Shown: positions 44,412 through 52,455 of the stretch, piece by piece
Position numbering within the stretch: the first letter of the stretch is position 1
How the letters are laid out: each line of letters starts with the position of its first letter
Origin: Enterococcus_K sp051713825
GTDB lineage: Bacteria > Bacillota > Bacilli > Lactobacillales > Enterococcaceae
Reading direction: 5' to 3'
Length of the DNA: 64,000 nucleotides
Assembly: GCF_051713825.1 (NCBI RefSeq)
Contig: NZ_JBIOQR010000001.1
Coordinates: 682,001-746,000, forward strand
The notes under the pieces: generated by a model
Database searches by the model: none
The model's input: the letters and a program-made list of their open reading frames with translations, nothing else
Told to the model about the DNA's origin: nothing
Position numbers and translations under genes: made by a program

Positions 44412-45548
44412 ATGGAAAAACAGGAGATTGAAAAATTATTAAAAAAATATATTTTACTCGTGGCGTTATTGGTGATTGGAATCATTTACCTATTACCAAT
44501 TTTAGGAATTGCTAAAACAATCCTTGGTGCGTTTACGAATATTATTCTTGCAGCACTACTCGCCTATGTAATCAATATCGTGATGGTCAAAATTGAGCAT
44601 CTTTTCGATAAGGTTTCATATAGTTGGGTGAAAAAAATTAAACGTCCGATTAGTTTACTTTTATCGCTGATTATTTTATTGTTTATCATTACAGTATTTA
44701 TCGGATTAGTCGTTCCAAGTATTATTGATTCACTGAATGTGTTATTCACTTCTTTACCAGGTGTGTTTAAAGAAACACAAGAGTTTTTGATTAATGTCTT
44801 TCAAAATAATCCGGAAATCAAACAAACGATTGCTACATTGGAGATTGACTGGAAGAATATTCTACAAAACACGCTGTCCTTCTTGGGTGGTGGTGTCGCA
44901 AACTTTGTGGATGTAGCAATTTCAATCATCAGTGCTGTATTGGGGAGCTTGTTTAACTTCTTACTGATTTTAGTCTTTGCTATCTATATTTTATTAGATA
45001 AGGAACGTTTTATCCGGGCCTATGAACGGGTGGGGAACTTGTATATTTCTGAGCGTCGAAAACGTCGTCTTGATAAAGTCTTGAAGCTTGTTCATCACAC
45101 ATTTAGCTCTTTTATCGGCGGGCAATGTCTAGAAGCTGTGATTCTAGGAACGCTTTGTGCGATTGGCATGTTGATTCTAAAAATGCCTTACGCAATTATG
45201 GTGGGAACTTTGGTCGGTGTTATAAATATTGTTCCAATCGTCGGCGCCTATGTGGGTGGTGCGATTGGGACGTTTATGGTATTTACTGTAAATCCTGTCT
45301 TATCGATTGGCTTTTTAGTCTACTTAATTATTTTGCAACAGTTCGAAAGCAATATCATTTATCCAAGAGTCGTGGGCAATTCTGTCGGCTTGCCAGGGAT
45401 TTTTGTTCTGGCTTCAGTGATGGTTTTTGGAACACTTGCTGGTATACCAGGTATGTTTCTGGGAATCCCGGCAACCGCCTGCGTATATAAGCTAGCGAAA
45501 ATCTATATTGTCGAAAAAGAACAGAAAAAAGCTGGATTGACTAATTAA
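44412..45548 (+). CDS. AI-2E family transporter (YdiK/YtvI-like permease)
   Basis: 378 residues, about eight membrane helices with the characteristic soluble stretch between helices 3 and 4 (about 110-165). Family signatures: LAALLAYVINIVMVK near residue 45, VFAIYILLDKERF about 190, VIALTVG-type VGTLVGVINIVPIVGAYVGGAIGTF and ESNIIYPRVVGNSVGLPGIFVLASVMVFGTLAGIPGMFLGIPATAC. Substrates range from Na+/H+ exchange to unknown; AI-2 export was proposed for one member only. ATG 44412 with GAGGTGG; a TTG at 44400 overlaps that site. Confidence 0.9.
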   Translation: MEKQEIEKLLKKYILLVALLVIGIIYLLPILGIAKTILGAFTNIILAALLAYVINIVMVKIEHLFDKVSYSWVKKIKRPISLLLSLIILLFIITVFIGLVVPSIIDSLNVLFTSLPGVFKETQEFLINVFQNNPEIKQTIATLEIDWKNILQNTLSFLGGGVANFVDVAISIISAVLGSLFNFLLILVFAIYILLDKERFIRAYERVGNLYISERRKRRLDKVLKLVHHTFSSFIGGQCLEAVILGTLCAIGMLILKMPYAIMVGTLVGVINIVPIVGAYVGGAIGTFMVFTVNPVLSIGFLVYLIILQQFESNIIYPRVVGNSVGLPGIFVLASVMVFGTLAGIPGMFLGIPATACVYKLAKIYIVEKEQKKAGLTN

Positions 45549-45603
45549 GTTGGTCTGAACTAGCAGCTAGCTATTCCACGGAGGCTACTAGAAATTATTA
45601 GGG

Positions 45604-45655
45604 AAACACATACAATTACTGGGGAAAACGCCCAATGATTGTATGTGTTTTTTTC
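45604..45655 (+). terminator. Terminator after the AI-2E family gene
   Basis: AAACACATACAAT pairs perfectly with ATTGTATGTGTTT, then TTTTTC. Confidence 0.88.
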
Positions 45656-45780
45656 GAGTTAAGCGGCACTTTGGGCTGTTTGGAATGGAAGTAGCAGGCG
45701 AGTGATTTAGTCGATAAGTGAAAGCTAATCATCATTGGACAGCTTTGGTCAAAGAGAGTGAATAAATTCTATGTATTCAT

Positions 45781-45833
45781 TTGACATATGAATAAACAAT
45801 CATATATAATAAACGTATGAACAAATAATCATA
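45781..45833 (+). promoter_or_regulatory. Metal-ATPase promoter with tandem ArsR/CzrA-type operators
   Basis: TTGACA (45781-45786), 18 nt, TATAAT (45805-45810). Two imperfect palindromes overlap and follow it: ATATGA-N8-TCATAT (45786-45805) and TATGA-N8-TCATA (45816-45833, ATGAACAAATAATCAT). This is the shape of CzrA/CadC-family sites; binding would block the polymerase until Zn, Co or Cd is present. Confidence 0.75.
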
Positions 45834-45865
45834 TGTAGATTGATACATAAATGGAGGGATATAAA

Positions 45866-47809
45866 ATGACGACAACCAATGCAACACATTCGCACACTCA
45901 TGAGCACGGGAAAGGCTGTTCTCATAATCATTCACATGAACATAGTCATGGGAATTTACCAATTGTTTTATACGGCGTCGGGTTAGTTTTTTATTTCATC
46001 GCATTACTGTTTATTCAAAATGAGTTTATAGAAAACAGTTTGTATGTACTAGCGATTCTGACTGCAGGTTACCATGTAATTGTCGAAGGGATTAGTGAAA
46101 CAATCACCGATACAATCAATCAAAAGAAATTCTTACCGAATGTGCATATTTTGATGACTTTAGCAGCTGCTGGTGCGTCCGCAATTGGCGATTTTGATGA
46201 GGGTGCGTTGCTTATTTTGATTTTCGCTGGTGCTCATTTCCTTGAAGAGTATGCAGAAGGGAAAAGTAAACGTGAAATTACAAAGCTTCTAAAACTAAAC
46301 CCAACAGAAGCTCGTTTGATTCAGTCAGATGGACAGACGAAGTTGGTGGATGTGTCTACCTTGAAGATTGGTGATGAATTGAAGGTTTTACCTGGAGATC
46401 AAATCCCAACTGATGGGATCATTCTTTCAGGAGGGACAGCGGTTGATGAATCATCTATCACTGGTGAAAGCATGCCAAAAGAAAAACAACTGATGGACGA
46501 AGTTTTTGGAAGTACGATGAACGGAACAGGAACCTTTACGATGCGTGTGACTAAAGACAGTAAGGACACCGTTTTTTCAAAAATTGTTGAAATGGTCAGT
46601 CAAGCGCAATCAAATATGTCCAAAACAGCGACAAAAATTAAGCAATTAGAACCAATTTATGTAACAGTTGTATTAATTATTGTGCCTCTCTTTATTCTTT
46701 TGGCACCGTCTGTGTTTGGTTGGAGCTGGCAAGTGAGTATCTATCGTGGCATGGTGTTACTAATCTCAGCATCTCCTTGTGCGTTGGCTGCTAGTGCGGT
46801 TCCGGCAACTTTATCTGGCATTTCCAACTTAGCCAAACGTGGTGTGTTATTCAAAGGGGGTAGTTATCTATCGAATTTAGCGACGATTAAAGCGGTTGCG
46901 TTTGATAAAACAGGAACCTTAACAGAAGGTAAGCCCTCCGTTACAGATACGTATTTTGTAGATGAAACACAAAAAGCTGAGTGGATAAATCTGATTGTTC
47001 ATATGGAAAAGGAATCAAACCATCCATTGGCCAATGCTATTTTAGAAGCGTTTGATCAAACGGACGACTTAGAATTAGCAGTGACTAATGAGATTGGGAA
47101 AGGGTTAGTAACAGTCTATAAAGGCGCTCATTATCGATTAGGAAAAATCGAAAATACAGAGGCGTTATCAGAGACTGTCCAAGAAAAAAATATTGCTTGG
47201 ATGAAAGAAGGAAAGACCGTCGTTTGTCTCACGAAAGATAACGAACTCGTGGGGATGATTGCCTTAATGGATGTGCCAAACCAAGCGGCAGCTGGCGTGA
47301 TTGAGTATTTGCGTAGTCAAGGAATCCAGACCACCATGATTACGGGTGATGCAAAAGTAACGGGAGAAGCTGTTGCTAAAAGGTTGCAGATTGACTCAGT
47401 CAAAGCGAATGTGTTGCCTGAGAACAAATCAATGATCATAAGTGATTTACAAAAAACAACTGGCCCGACAGTTATGCTAGGCGATGGAATTAATGATGCA
47501 CCTGCGCTTGTTCAAGCAGATATCGGGTTTGCGATGGGCGATGGAACAGATATTGCGATTGATATAGCAGATGCGGTTATCATGAAAAATGATTTAACCA
47601 AATTTAAATATGCACATCAAGTGTCTAAAAAATTGGCGACAGTTGTTTGGCAAAATATTTTCTTCTCTATGTTTATTGTTGTTCTGCTTGTTGTGTTAAA
47701 TATTCTTGGGAAAATGGACATTGGTCTTGGTGTCTTAGCCCATGAAGGAAGTACGTTACTTGTTATTTTGAATGGATTACGTTTACTTTTGCCAGTAAGA
47801 GAACGGTAA
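45866..47809 (+). CDS. P1B-4-type heavy-metal translocating ATPase
   Basis: 647 residues. His-rich N-terminus (HSHTHEHGKGCSHNHSHEHSHG) likely binds metal; no CxxC heavy-metal domain. Six or so membrane helices with the SPC motif ASPCALAASAVPATLSG instead of CPC, actuator TGES (SSITGESMPK), phosphorylation site AFDKTGTLTEGKP, nucleotide motif HP (KESNHPLANA), GDGINDAPAL hinge and HEGSTLLVILNGLRLL at the end. SPC plus HEGxT marks the P1B-4 class (ZosA/PfeT/CoaT; Zn, Co or Fe). Efflux is likely given the ArsR-type operators. ATG with GGAGGGATATAAA upstream. Confidence 0.9.
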   Translation: MTTTNATHSHTHEHGKGCSHNHSHEHSHGNLPIVLYGVGLVFYFIALLFIQNEFIENSLYVLAILTAGYHVIVEGISETITDTINQKKFLPNVHILMTLAAAGASAIGDFDEGALLILIFAGAHFLEEYAEGKSKREITKLLKLNPTEARLIQSDGQTKLVDVSTLKIGDELKVLPGDQIPTDGIILSGGTAVDESSITGESMPKEKQLMDEVFGSTMNGTGTFTMRVTKDSKDTVFSKIVEMVSQAQSNMSKTATKIKQLEPIYVTVVLIIVPLFILLAPSVFGWSWQVSIYRGMVLLISASPCALAASAVPATLSGISNLAKRGVLFKGGSYLSNLATIKAVAFDKTGTLTEGKPSVTDTYFVDETQKAEWINLIVHMEKESNHPLANAILEAFDQTDDLELAVTNEIGKGLVTVYKGAHYRLGKIENTEALSETVQEKNIAWMKEGKTVVCLTKDNELVGMIALMDVPNQAAAGVIEYLRSQGIQTTMITGDAKVTGEAVAKRLQIDSVKANVLPENKSMIISDLQKTTGPTVMLGDGINDAPALVQADIGFAMGDGTDIAIDIADAVIMKNDLTKFKYAHQVSKKLATVVWQNIFFSMFIVVLLVVLNILGKMDIGLGVLAHEGSTLLVILNGLRLLLPVRER

Positions 47810-47967
47810 AAAGTGAAGAGGATTGTGTGAGCAAAAGAGAGAGTAGGGCGTAACTAGAAGGTTATGTTCTACTCTTATTTTGTGTGGGAATTTATTGGAG
47901 TCGGCAGAATTCAGCGTCAAGTCGAGTCTTTCGAAAACTTTTAGAGTATTATTCATGAATAAAGGGA

Positions 47968-48020
47968 TTGACAACGATTTTAGTACAGTGTACTATTTGA
48001 GTATAGTACACTGTACTAAA
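47968..48020 (+). promoter_or_regulatory. Promoter with perfect 18-bp inverted-repeat operator
   Basis: TTGACA (47968-47973), 17 nt, TACTAT (47991-47996). TTTAGTACAGTGTACTAT (47979-47996) and its exact reverse complement (48003-48020) flank a 6-nt spacer; each arm is itself a palindrome AGTACA-G-TGTACT. Two TetR-type dimers could bind, covering the -10 and the start region of the hydrolase gene. Confidence 0.8.
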
Positions 48021-48039
48021 AATGAAGGGAGAGAAACTC

Positions 48040-49161
48040 ATGGAGAAACGAATTAGACCTGCAGCACAAAATATTGGCCGGATTTTAGGTGGAGGAATGG
48101 CATCAGAGGATTTTATCAAGCTGATGAATGCGACAGAAGGAAATATTGAGGATTTTACGAAACTAACGTTTGAAGAGGCCGCTGATTTTGTCAACACCTG
48201 TGAAGAATTAGGCGATAGAGCTGTCGAATATGCGACCAATAATCAAAAGTTAGGCAGAATGGTTACCGCAAGTCAGTATTTCTTTAATGCTTCTTGTCTT
48301 TACCGACTTGGTGACTATGGAATTAGAGGGATTACCGATGAAAAACATCGCGTTTACTCGAAGCTATTAAGTAGCTTCAGACAAAGTAAAGAGCTTTCGG
48401 TGACGGAGGCTAGTGAATTCGTTGAAATCCCGTTTGAAGGAAAAATGATGCCAGGTTATTTATTAATTCCTCATGATGCACCTGCTGATGTTCCAGTGGT
48501 GATCTGTATTCCTGGTGCAACGGGGTATAAGGAGGAAAACTATAATATTGCTTATTCCATCTATGAACGAGGGTGTGCGGCATTGATTTTTGATGGACCA
48601 GGGCAAGGAGATCCTCTGTTAAACCAAGCGATGTTTTTAACTGCAGATAACTATGATCGGGCAGTCAAAGCAGTGATCAATTTTATCAAAGAAGACCCCC
48701 GACTAGGTGACAAGATTGGCCTCAGTGGAATGAGTTATGGAGGCTACCTTGCAACAAGTGCGGCAGCTGCCAATGCAAAAGATATTTCAGCAATGGTCTG
48801 TAGAGGCGGTTGCTCACAAACGGATCAGTTAACTATGCATGAATGGGAAGGAATCGACCATTTTTACCTTCGTCATTTTATGCCAAAATTTAATACAACT
48901 GACTTAGAAGAAGCGAAAAAAATTAGTCGTGAACTGAATGTCGAACCACGGTTAAATCAGGTGACTTGTTCGGTTTTGGTGGTTCACTCTGAAGAAGATT
49001 TAGTGCTAGGTGTTGAAGGGGCAAAAACGATTTATCAAAAATGTGCGAGTGCCGACAAAGAATATTATGAAGTTCCTGGAAATGTTCATTGCGGCAATAA
49101 TGAAGATCAAAAAACAAGAGCTTATGCGGCAGACTGGATTGTAAGTAGGTTGATGAACTAA
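48040..49161 (+). CDS. Alpha/beta hydrolase (dienelactone hydrolase/FrsA-like)
   Basis: 373 residues. A helical N-terminal cap (about 1-110), then an alpha/beta-hydrolase core: VPVVICIPGATGYKEENYNIAYSIYERGCAALIFDGPGQGDPL (oxyanion region), nucleophile elbow IGLSGMSYGGYLATSAAA (GxSxG with Ser about 240), late Asp in LVVHSEEDLVLG and His in GNVHCGNNEDQK. This resembles 2,6-dihydropseudooxynicotine hydrolase/FrsA-type proteins; substrate unknown. ATG 48040 after GGGAGAGAAACTC; ATG 48022 is upstream without a site. Induction is likely through the palindromic operator and the TetR gene 185 bp downstream. Confidence 0.85.
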   Translation: MEKRIRPAAQNIGRILGGGMASEDFIKLMNATEGNIEDFTKLTFEEAADFVNTCEELGDRAVEYATNNQKLGRMVTASQYFFNASCLYRLGDYGIRGITDEKHRVYSKLLSSFRQSKELSVTEASEFVEIPFEGKMMPGYLLIPHDAPADVPVVICIPGATGYKEENYNIAYSIYERGCAALIFDGPGQGDPLLNQAMFLTADNYDRAVKAVINFIKEDPRLGDKIGLSGMSYGGYLATSAAAANAKDISAMVCRGGCSQTDQLTMHEWEGIDHFYLRHFMPKFNTTDLEEAKKISRELNVEPRLNQVTCSVLVVHSEEDLVLGVEGAKTIYQKCASADKEYYEVPGNVHCGNNEDQKTRAYAADWIVSRLMN

Positions 49162-49345
49162 ACCAACATGTCTCTCTGCTTGTTTGACAACTTGTAGGCT
49201 GTCACTTACCTGTCTTCTAGTCTATAGCTAAAAATAGTTGCTTTTTTTGAGTCAATAAATCAAGAAAGTATTTATTTCTCTAGCTCGTTTTTATTATATA
49301 ATAGAATCAAAGAGGTATATTAAAGATGAGTGGAATGATAAGCGC

Positions 49346-49978
49346 ATGACGAATACAAGACAAAAAATTATAGAGGTAGCAGAAAAACTATTTAATGAGT
49401 TTGGTTATGATAAGGTATCTTTGAGAACCATAGCGGCAGAAGCGAACACAACAATTGGCAATTTAACTTATTATTTTAAACAAAAAGAGGAGTTGCTAAT
49501 TGCGATTTTGGATGATTTACATACTACGTTTCCTTTAAATTTAGTGGAAAATCTAAAAGGAATCGCTTTGTTGGAAAATTTGCTTGATGCATTTGTTACA
49601 GCGCAAGTCAACGAATCAAAAAATAGTTTTTACTATCAAAATTTATACGAGATTACGAAGGATTCTGACTATATTTCAGACAAAACAAAACAATTTCAAA
49701 AGCATTTGTATGATCGAGTGTTAAAACGAATGGAGGATATGCAGCAAGAAGGATTGTTAAAACCATCCATTACAATGCCCGAGATGACGAGTTTTTCCTA
49801 TACCTTTGTTAGTTTATCAACGGTTTGGTTACAACAAAATGCCCCTTACAATAATGATTTGTTGCCCAAATACCAGATTACTGAAGTACTTTGTAGCTTA
49901 CTTGGCTTGTATATTAGTGAAGAGACCCAGTTTGACTATCGAGAGTTGTGTCATTCAAGAGGAATTGCGGTAGAATAG
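49346..49978 (+). CDS. TetR-family regulator
   Basis: 210 residues. N-terminal TetR helix-turn-helix: RQKIIEVAEKLFNEFGYDKVSLRTIAAEANTTIGNLTYYFKQKEELLIAIL (about 5-55); the C-terminal ligand domain is divergent. Located just after the hydrolase gene on the same strand, so it is the natural candidate for the AGTACAGTGTACT operator, although no copy of that palindrome is visible in its own upstream region. The ribosome binding site is weak (AGTGGAATGATAAGCGC). Confidence 0.88.
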   Translation: MTNTRQKIIEVAEKLFNEFGYDKVSLRTIAAEANTTIGNLTYYFKQKEELLIAILDDLHTTFPLNLVENLKGIALLENLLDAFVTAQVNESKNSFYYQNLYEITKDSDYISDKTKQFQKHLYDRVLKRMEDMQQEGLLKPSITMPEMTSFSYTFVSLSTVWLQQNAPYNNDLLPKYQITEVLCSLLGLYISEETQFDYRELCHSRGIAVE

Positions 49979-50018
49979 TCGTCAATTACGGCTTGAAATG
50001 ATTGTCTTTTGCAAACAG

Positions 50019-50065
50019 AACAACCACTGTAACGAGCCTCATGTGACTCAGTGGTTGTTTTGTTT
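50019..50065 (+). terminator. Terminator after tetR
   Basis: AACAACCACTG pairs with CAGTGGTTGTT around 19 nt, then TTGTTTG. Confidence 0.8.
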
Positions 50066-50245
50066 GTTTTGAGGTGGTTATGTATTACAGAAAAGAGCCT
50101 ATAAAATGCGTGTATACTTGTGGTTGGCTGAAACTTCTTTGTTTTAAGAAGATTTCTTAGTCAAAAATTGAGAAGTTATTGCATATAGGTGAAGAATCGG
50201 GTATAGTATGTAGCGAATCTTTCGTGAAGAAAAGGGGTAACAACA

Positions 50246-51319
50246 TTGGATAAACAATCCATTTATGGCTTAACAAATGAAGAATTAGTCGCTTGGTTTC
50301 TTGAAAATGGGGAGAAAAAATTTCGAGCAACACAGGTTTGGGCATGGCTTTATGAAAAACGCGTGCGTGAGTTTTCTGAGATGACCAACTTATCCAAAGA
50401 CTTGATTAATAAATTGGAAGAAAATTTTGTGATCAATCCATTAAAACAAATGGTTGTACAAGAGGCGAAGGATGGGACCGTCAAGTATCTATTTGAATTG
50501 CCTGATAAAAATATGATTGAAACAGTTTTGATGCGCCAAGAATATGGTCTTTCTGTGTGTGTAACGACACAGGTTGGTTGTAATATTGGCTGTACCTTTT
50601 GTGCAAGTGGGCTACTTAAAAAACAACGTGATTTAACGGCCGGTGAAATCGTAGCACAAATTATGTTAGTCCAACATTACTTTGATGAACGTGGGCTAGA
50701 CGAACGAGTGTCTCACGTAGTGGTGATGGGGATTGGTGAACCATTTGATAACTATGATAACGTAATGAGCTTTTTGCGGATTATTAATGATGCAAAAGGT
50801 CTGGCGATTGGCGCTCGTCATATCACGGTTTCAACGAGTGGTTTGGCAAACAAAATTAAAGAGTTTGCTGAAAACGGCCTGCAGGTTAATCTGGCTATTT
50901 CATTACATGCACCAAATAATGACGTGCGTACATCAATCATGCGAATTAACCGTAGCTTCCCAATTGAAAAATTAATGGAAGCGGTGGATGAATATATTGA
51001 GAAAACGAATCGTCGAATTACGTTTGAATATATTATGTTAAACGGAGTGAATGATCGTCCGGAACACGCAAAACAGCTTGCAGATCTATTAAAAAATAAG
51101 AAAAAATTATCTTACGTGAATTTGATTCCCTATAATCCAGTGAGTGAACATGACCAGTATTCTCGTAGTGATAAGGCAGATGTCCTAAAATTTTACGATA
51201 TCCTAAAGAAAAACGGCGTAAACTGTGTCATTCGTAAAGAACATGGAACAGATATCGATGCGGCTTGCGGACAATTGCGTAGTAAACAAATGAAGAAACA
51301 AAAAGAAGCAACTAAATAG
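50246..51319 (+). CDS. rlmN: Dual-specificity 23S rRNA A2503 / tRNA A37 C2-methyltransferase RlmN
   Basis: Radical-SAM enzyme that methylates C2 of A2503 in 23S rRNA (and A37 of some tRNAs). 357 residues: N-terminal substrate domain (FRATQVWAWLYEKRVREFSEMTNLSKDL), the radical SAM cluster motif CNIGCTFCASGLL (CxxxCxxC, about 112-119), MGIGEPFDNYDNV, and the C-terminal methyl-carrier Cys in VNCVIRKEHGTDIDAACGQL. TTG start with AAAAGGGG 7 nt upstream. The Cfr-type resistance pattern is not indicated. Confidence 0.94.
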   Translation: MDKQSIYGLTNEELVAWFLENGEKKFRATQVWAWLYEKRVREFSEMTNLSKDLINKLEENFVINPLKQMVVQEAKDGTVKYLFELPDKNMIETVLMRQEYGLSVCVTTQVGCNIGCTFCASGLLKKQRDLTAGEIVAQIMLVQHYFDERGLDERVSHVVVMGIGEPFDNYDNVMSFLRIINDAKGLAIGARHITVSTSGLANKIKEFAENGLQVNLAISLHAPNNDVRTSIMRINRSFPIEKLMEAVDEYIEKTNRRITFEYIMLNGVNDRPEHAKQLADLLKNKKKLSYVNLIPYNPVSEHDQYSRSDKADVLKFYDILKKNGVNCVIRKEHGTDIDAACGQLRSKQMKKQKEATK

Positions 51320-51329
51320 TTTAACTAAG

Positions 51330-51371
51330 AACTGATAAGAAGAGGGGAAACCTTGTTTTATCAGTTTTTTT
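51330..51371 (+). terminator. Terminator after rlmN
   Basis: AACTGATAA pairs with TTATCAGTT, then TTTTTT. Confidence 0.8.
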
Positions 51372-51497
51372 GATTCCTCAAAATTAGTAGATAAACAAGG
51401 AACTGGCTTTTTTTATCAGTTAAACCCTATTATTTCTTTTTTTATGAGTAGACTGGTACAATGGAGCAATAAATTGGTAAATGGAGGTCAACAGCAG

Positions 51498-52052
51498 ATG
51501 ATAATCACAGAATTTGATTGGGAAAGTGTGGCTTTGAGAAGTCAACTGGCAGACTTACTGGCTTTGACTTGGCCCAAGGAATATGGAGAAACAGCAACAG
51601 CAGAAGTGACGGAACTACTTTCTGAGAATCGAATTGCGGTTGTCGCGTTAGAAGATGATCGATTGATTGGATTTGTCGGGGCGATTCCACAATATGGCAA
51701 GACGGGATGGGAGATGCATCCGCTAGTAGTTACTTCCACACAGAGGGGCAATCGAATTGGTGAGCGTCTGGTTCGATATTTAGAAAAAGAAGTGGCCTCA
51801 ATGGGTGGCTTGACCATCTATCTAGGAACAGATGATGAAAATTTCCAAACCTCACTTAGTGAAGGGGACTTGTTTGAGAATCCTCTTGAAAAAATCCAAC
51901 AGATAAAAAATAAAAAGAATCATCCATTTGAATTTTATCAAAAACAAGGGTATCAGATTGTTGGCGTTTTTCCAGACGTGAATGGTTGGAATAAGCCGGA
52001 TATTTGGATGGCTAAATCGGTGGGAAAGAGAGACACTAAGCACGCGAGTTAA
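51498..52052 (+). CDS. Aminoglycoside 6'-N-acetyltransferase, AAC(6')-Ii-like
   Basis: GNAT acetyltransferase of 184 residues. Along its length it follows the enterococcal chromosomal AAC(6')-Ii as I remember it: MIITEFDWESV...LADLLALTWPKEYGE, IGFVGAIPQYGKTGWEMHPLVV, acetyl-CoA loop RGNRIGERLVRYLEKEVASMGGLTIYLGTDD, and FYQKQGYQIVGVFPDVNGWNKPDIWMAK at the end. Such genes give species-specific low-level resistance to tobramycin and kanamycin and defeat penicillin-aminoglycoside synergy; activity here is inferred. GGAGG lies 10 nt before ATG 51498; an in-frame ATG at 51444 lacks a site. An IS110 element inserted 140 bp downstream. Confidence 0.88.
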   Translation: MIITEFDWESVALRSQLADLLALTWPKEYGETATAEVTELLSENRIAVVALEDDRLIGFVGAIPQYGKTGWEMHPLVVTSTQRGNRIGERLVRYLEKEVASMGGLTIYLGTDDENFQTSLSEGDLFENPLEKIQQIKNKKNHPFEFYQKQGYQIVGVFPDVNGWNKPDIWMAKSVGKRDTKHAS

Positions 52053-52084
52053 TGGGTGCCGATGAAGAAATAAAAATAGGAAGA

Positions 52085-52190
52085 CGGTTGAAGAGGCTGA
52101 GGTGGGGACAGAAATGTTTAACTCCGAGAAATAAGATGGAGTTGCTTCTGCACCCACCGTTTATTCGGATAAAAAGAGGCTGGGACAAAC
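52085..52190. repeat. Palindromic intergenic repeat, copy 2, left part interrupted by IS110 element
   Basis: 52133-52190 repeats copy 1 of the window start. An outer inverted repeat, 52085-52112 (core GAGGCTGAGGTGGGGACAGA), matches 53737-53765 on the other side of the insertion sequence in reverse complement. Joining 52190 to 53729 rebuilds GGGACA-N13-TGTCCC, a hairpin, so the insertion is in the loop of a palindrome. Confidence 0.82.
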
Positions 52191-52235
52191 ACCCATGAGG
52201 GTTATCACCCTCACCAAACAGAATGAAAACGAAAA

Positions 52236-52418
52236 TGATCGACCTACAAATGATTTCCTGTCATAATATAATTGACAGGAGTGGCTTGTAGGTCGATCAC
52301 TTATTGAGGTTCTGCTCCAAGTAACCTTGAGGGACAAACTAGATCATTCTACTTATTTGCACCAATCATTAGGTCATAGAACCTGCGTATAAAAATAAAT
52401 TGTTTCTATAAGTAGAAT
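52236..52418 (+). ncRNA. Putative bridge RNA of the IS110 element
   Basis: A 14-bp perfect stem (52236-52249 with 52286-52299) is followed across a 7/6-nt internal loop by a 7-bp stem (52257-52263 with 52273-52279). Downstream, GGGACAAAC at 52331-52339 equals the left target flank (52182-52190), and CGTATAAAAA at 52386-52395 equals the right end of the element (53718-53727): the positions and strands expected of left target and left donor guides. ACTTAT (52351-52356) is complementary to ATAAGT of the right flank. Stems AGGTTCT/AGAACCT (52307 with 52378) and ATTCTACTTAT/ATAAGTAGAAT (52346 with 52408) enclose these but compete with each other. The fold is therefore unresolved. Confidence 0.6.
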
Positions 52419-52455
52419 AGCCTCTTCTGGATAATTTTTCAAGGAGGAAGGTAAA

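Noticed and set aside
50246..51319. RlmN homologue considered as the resistance enzyme Cfr
   Set aside because: Sequence pattern and length fit housekeeping RlmN, and there is no mobile context on this gene itself.
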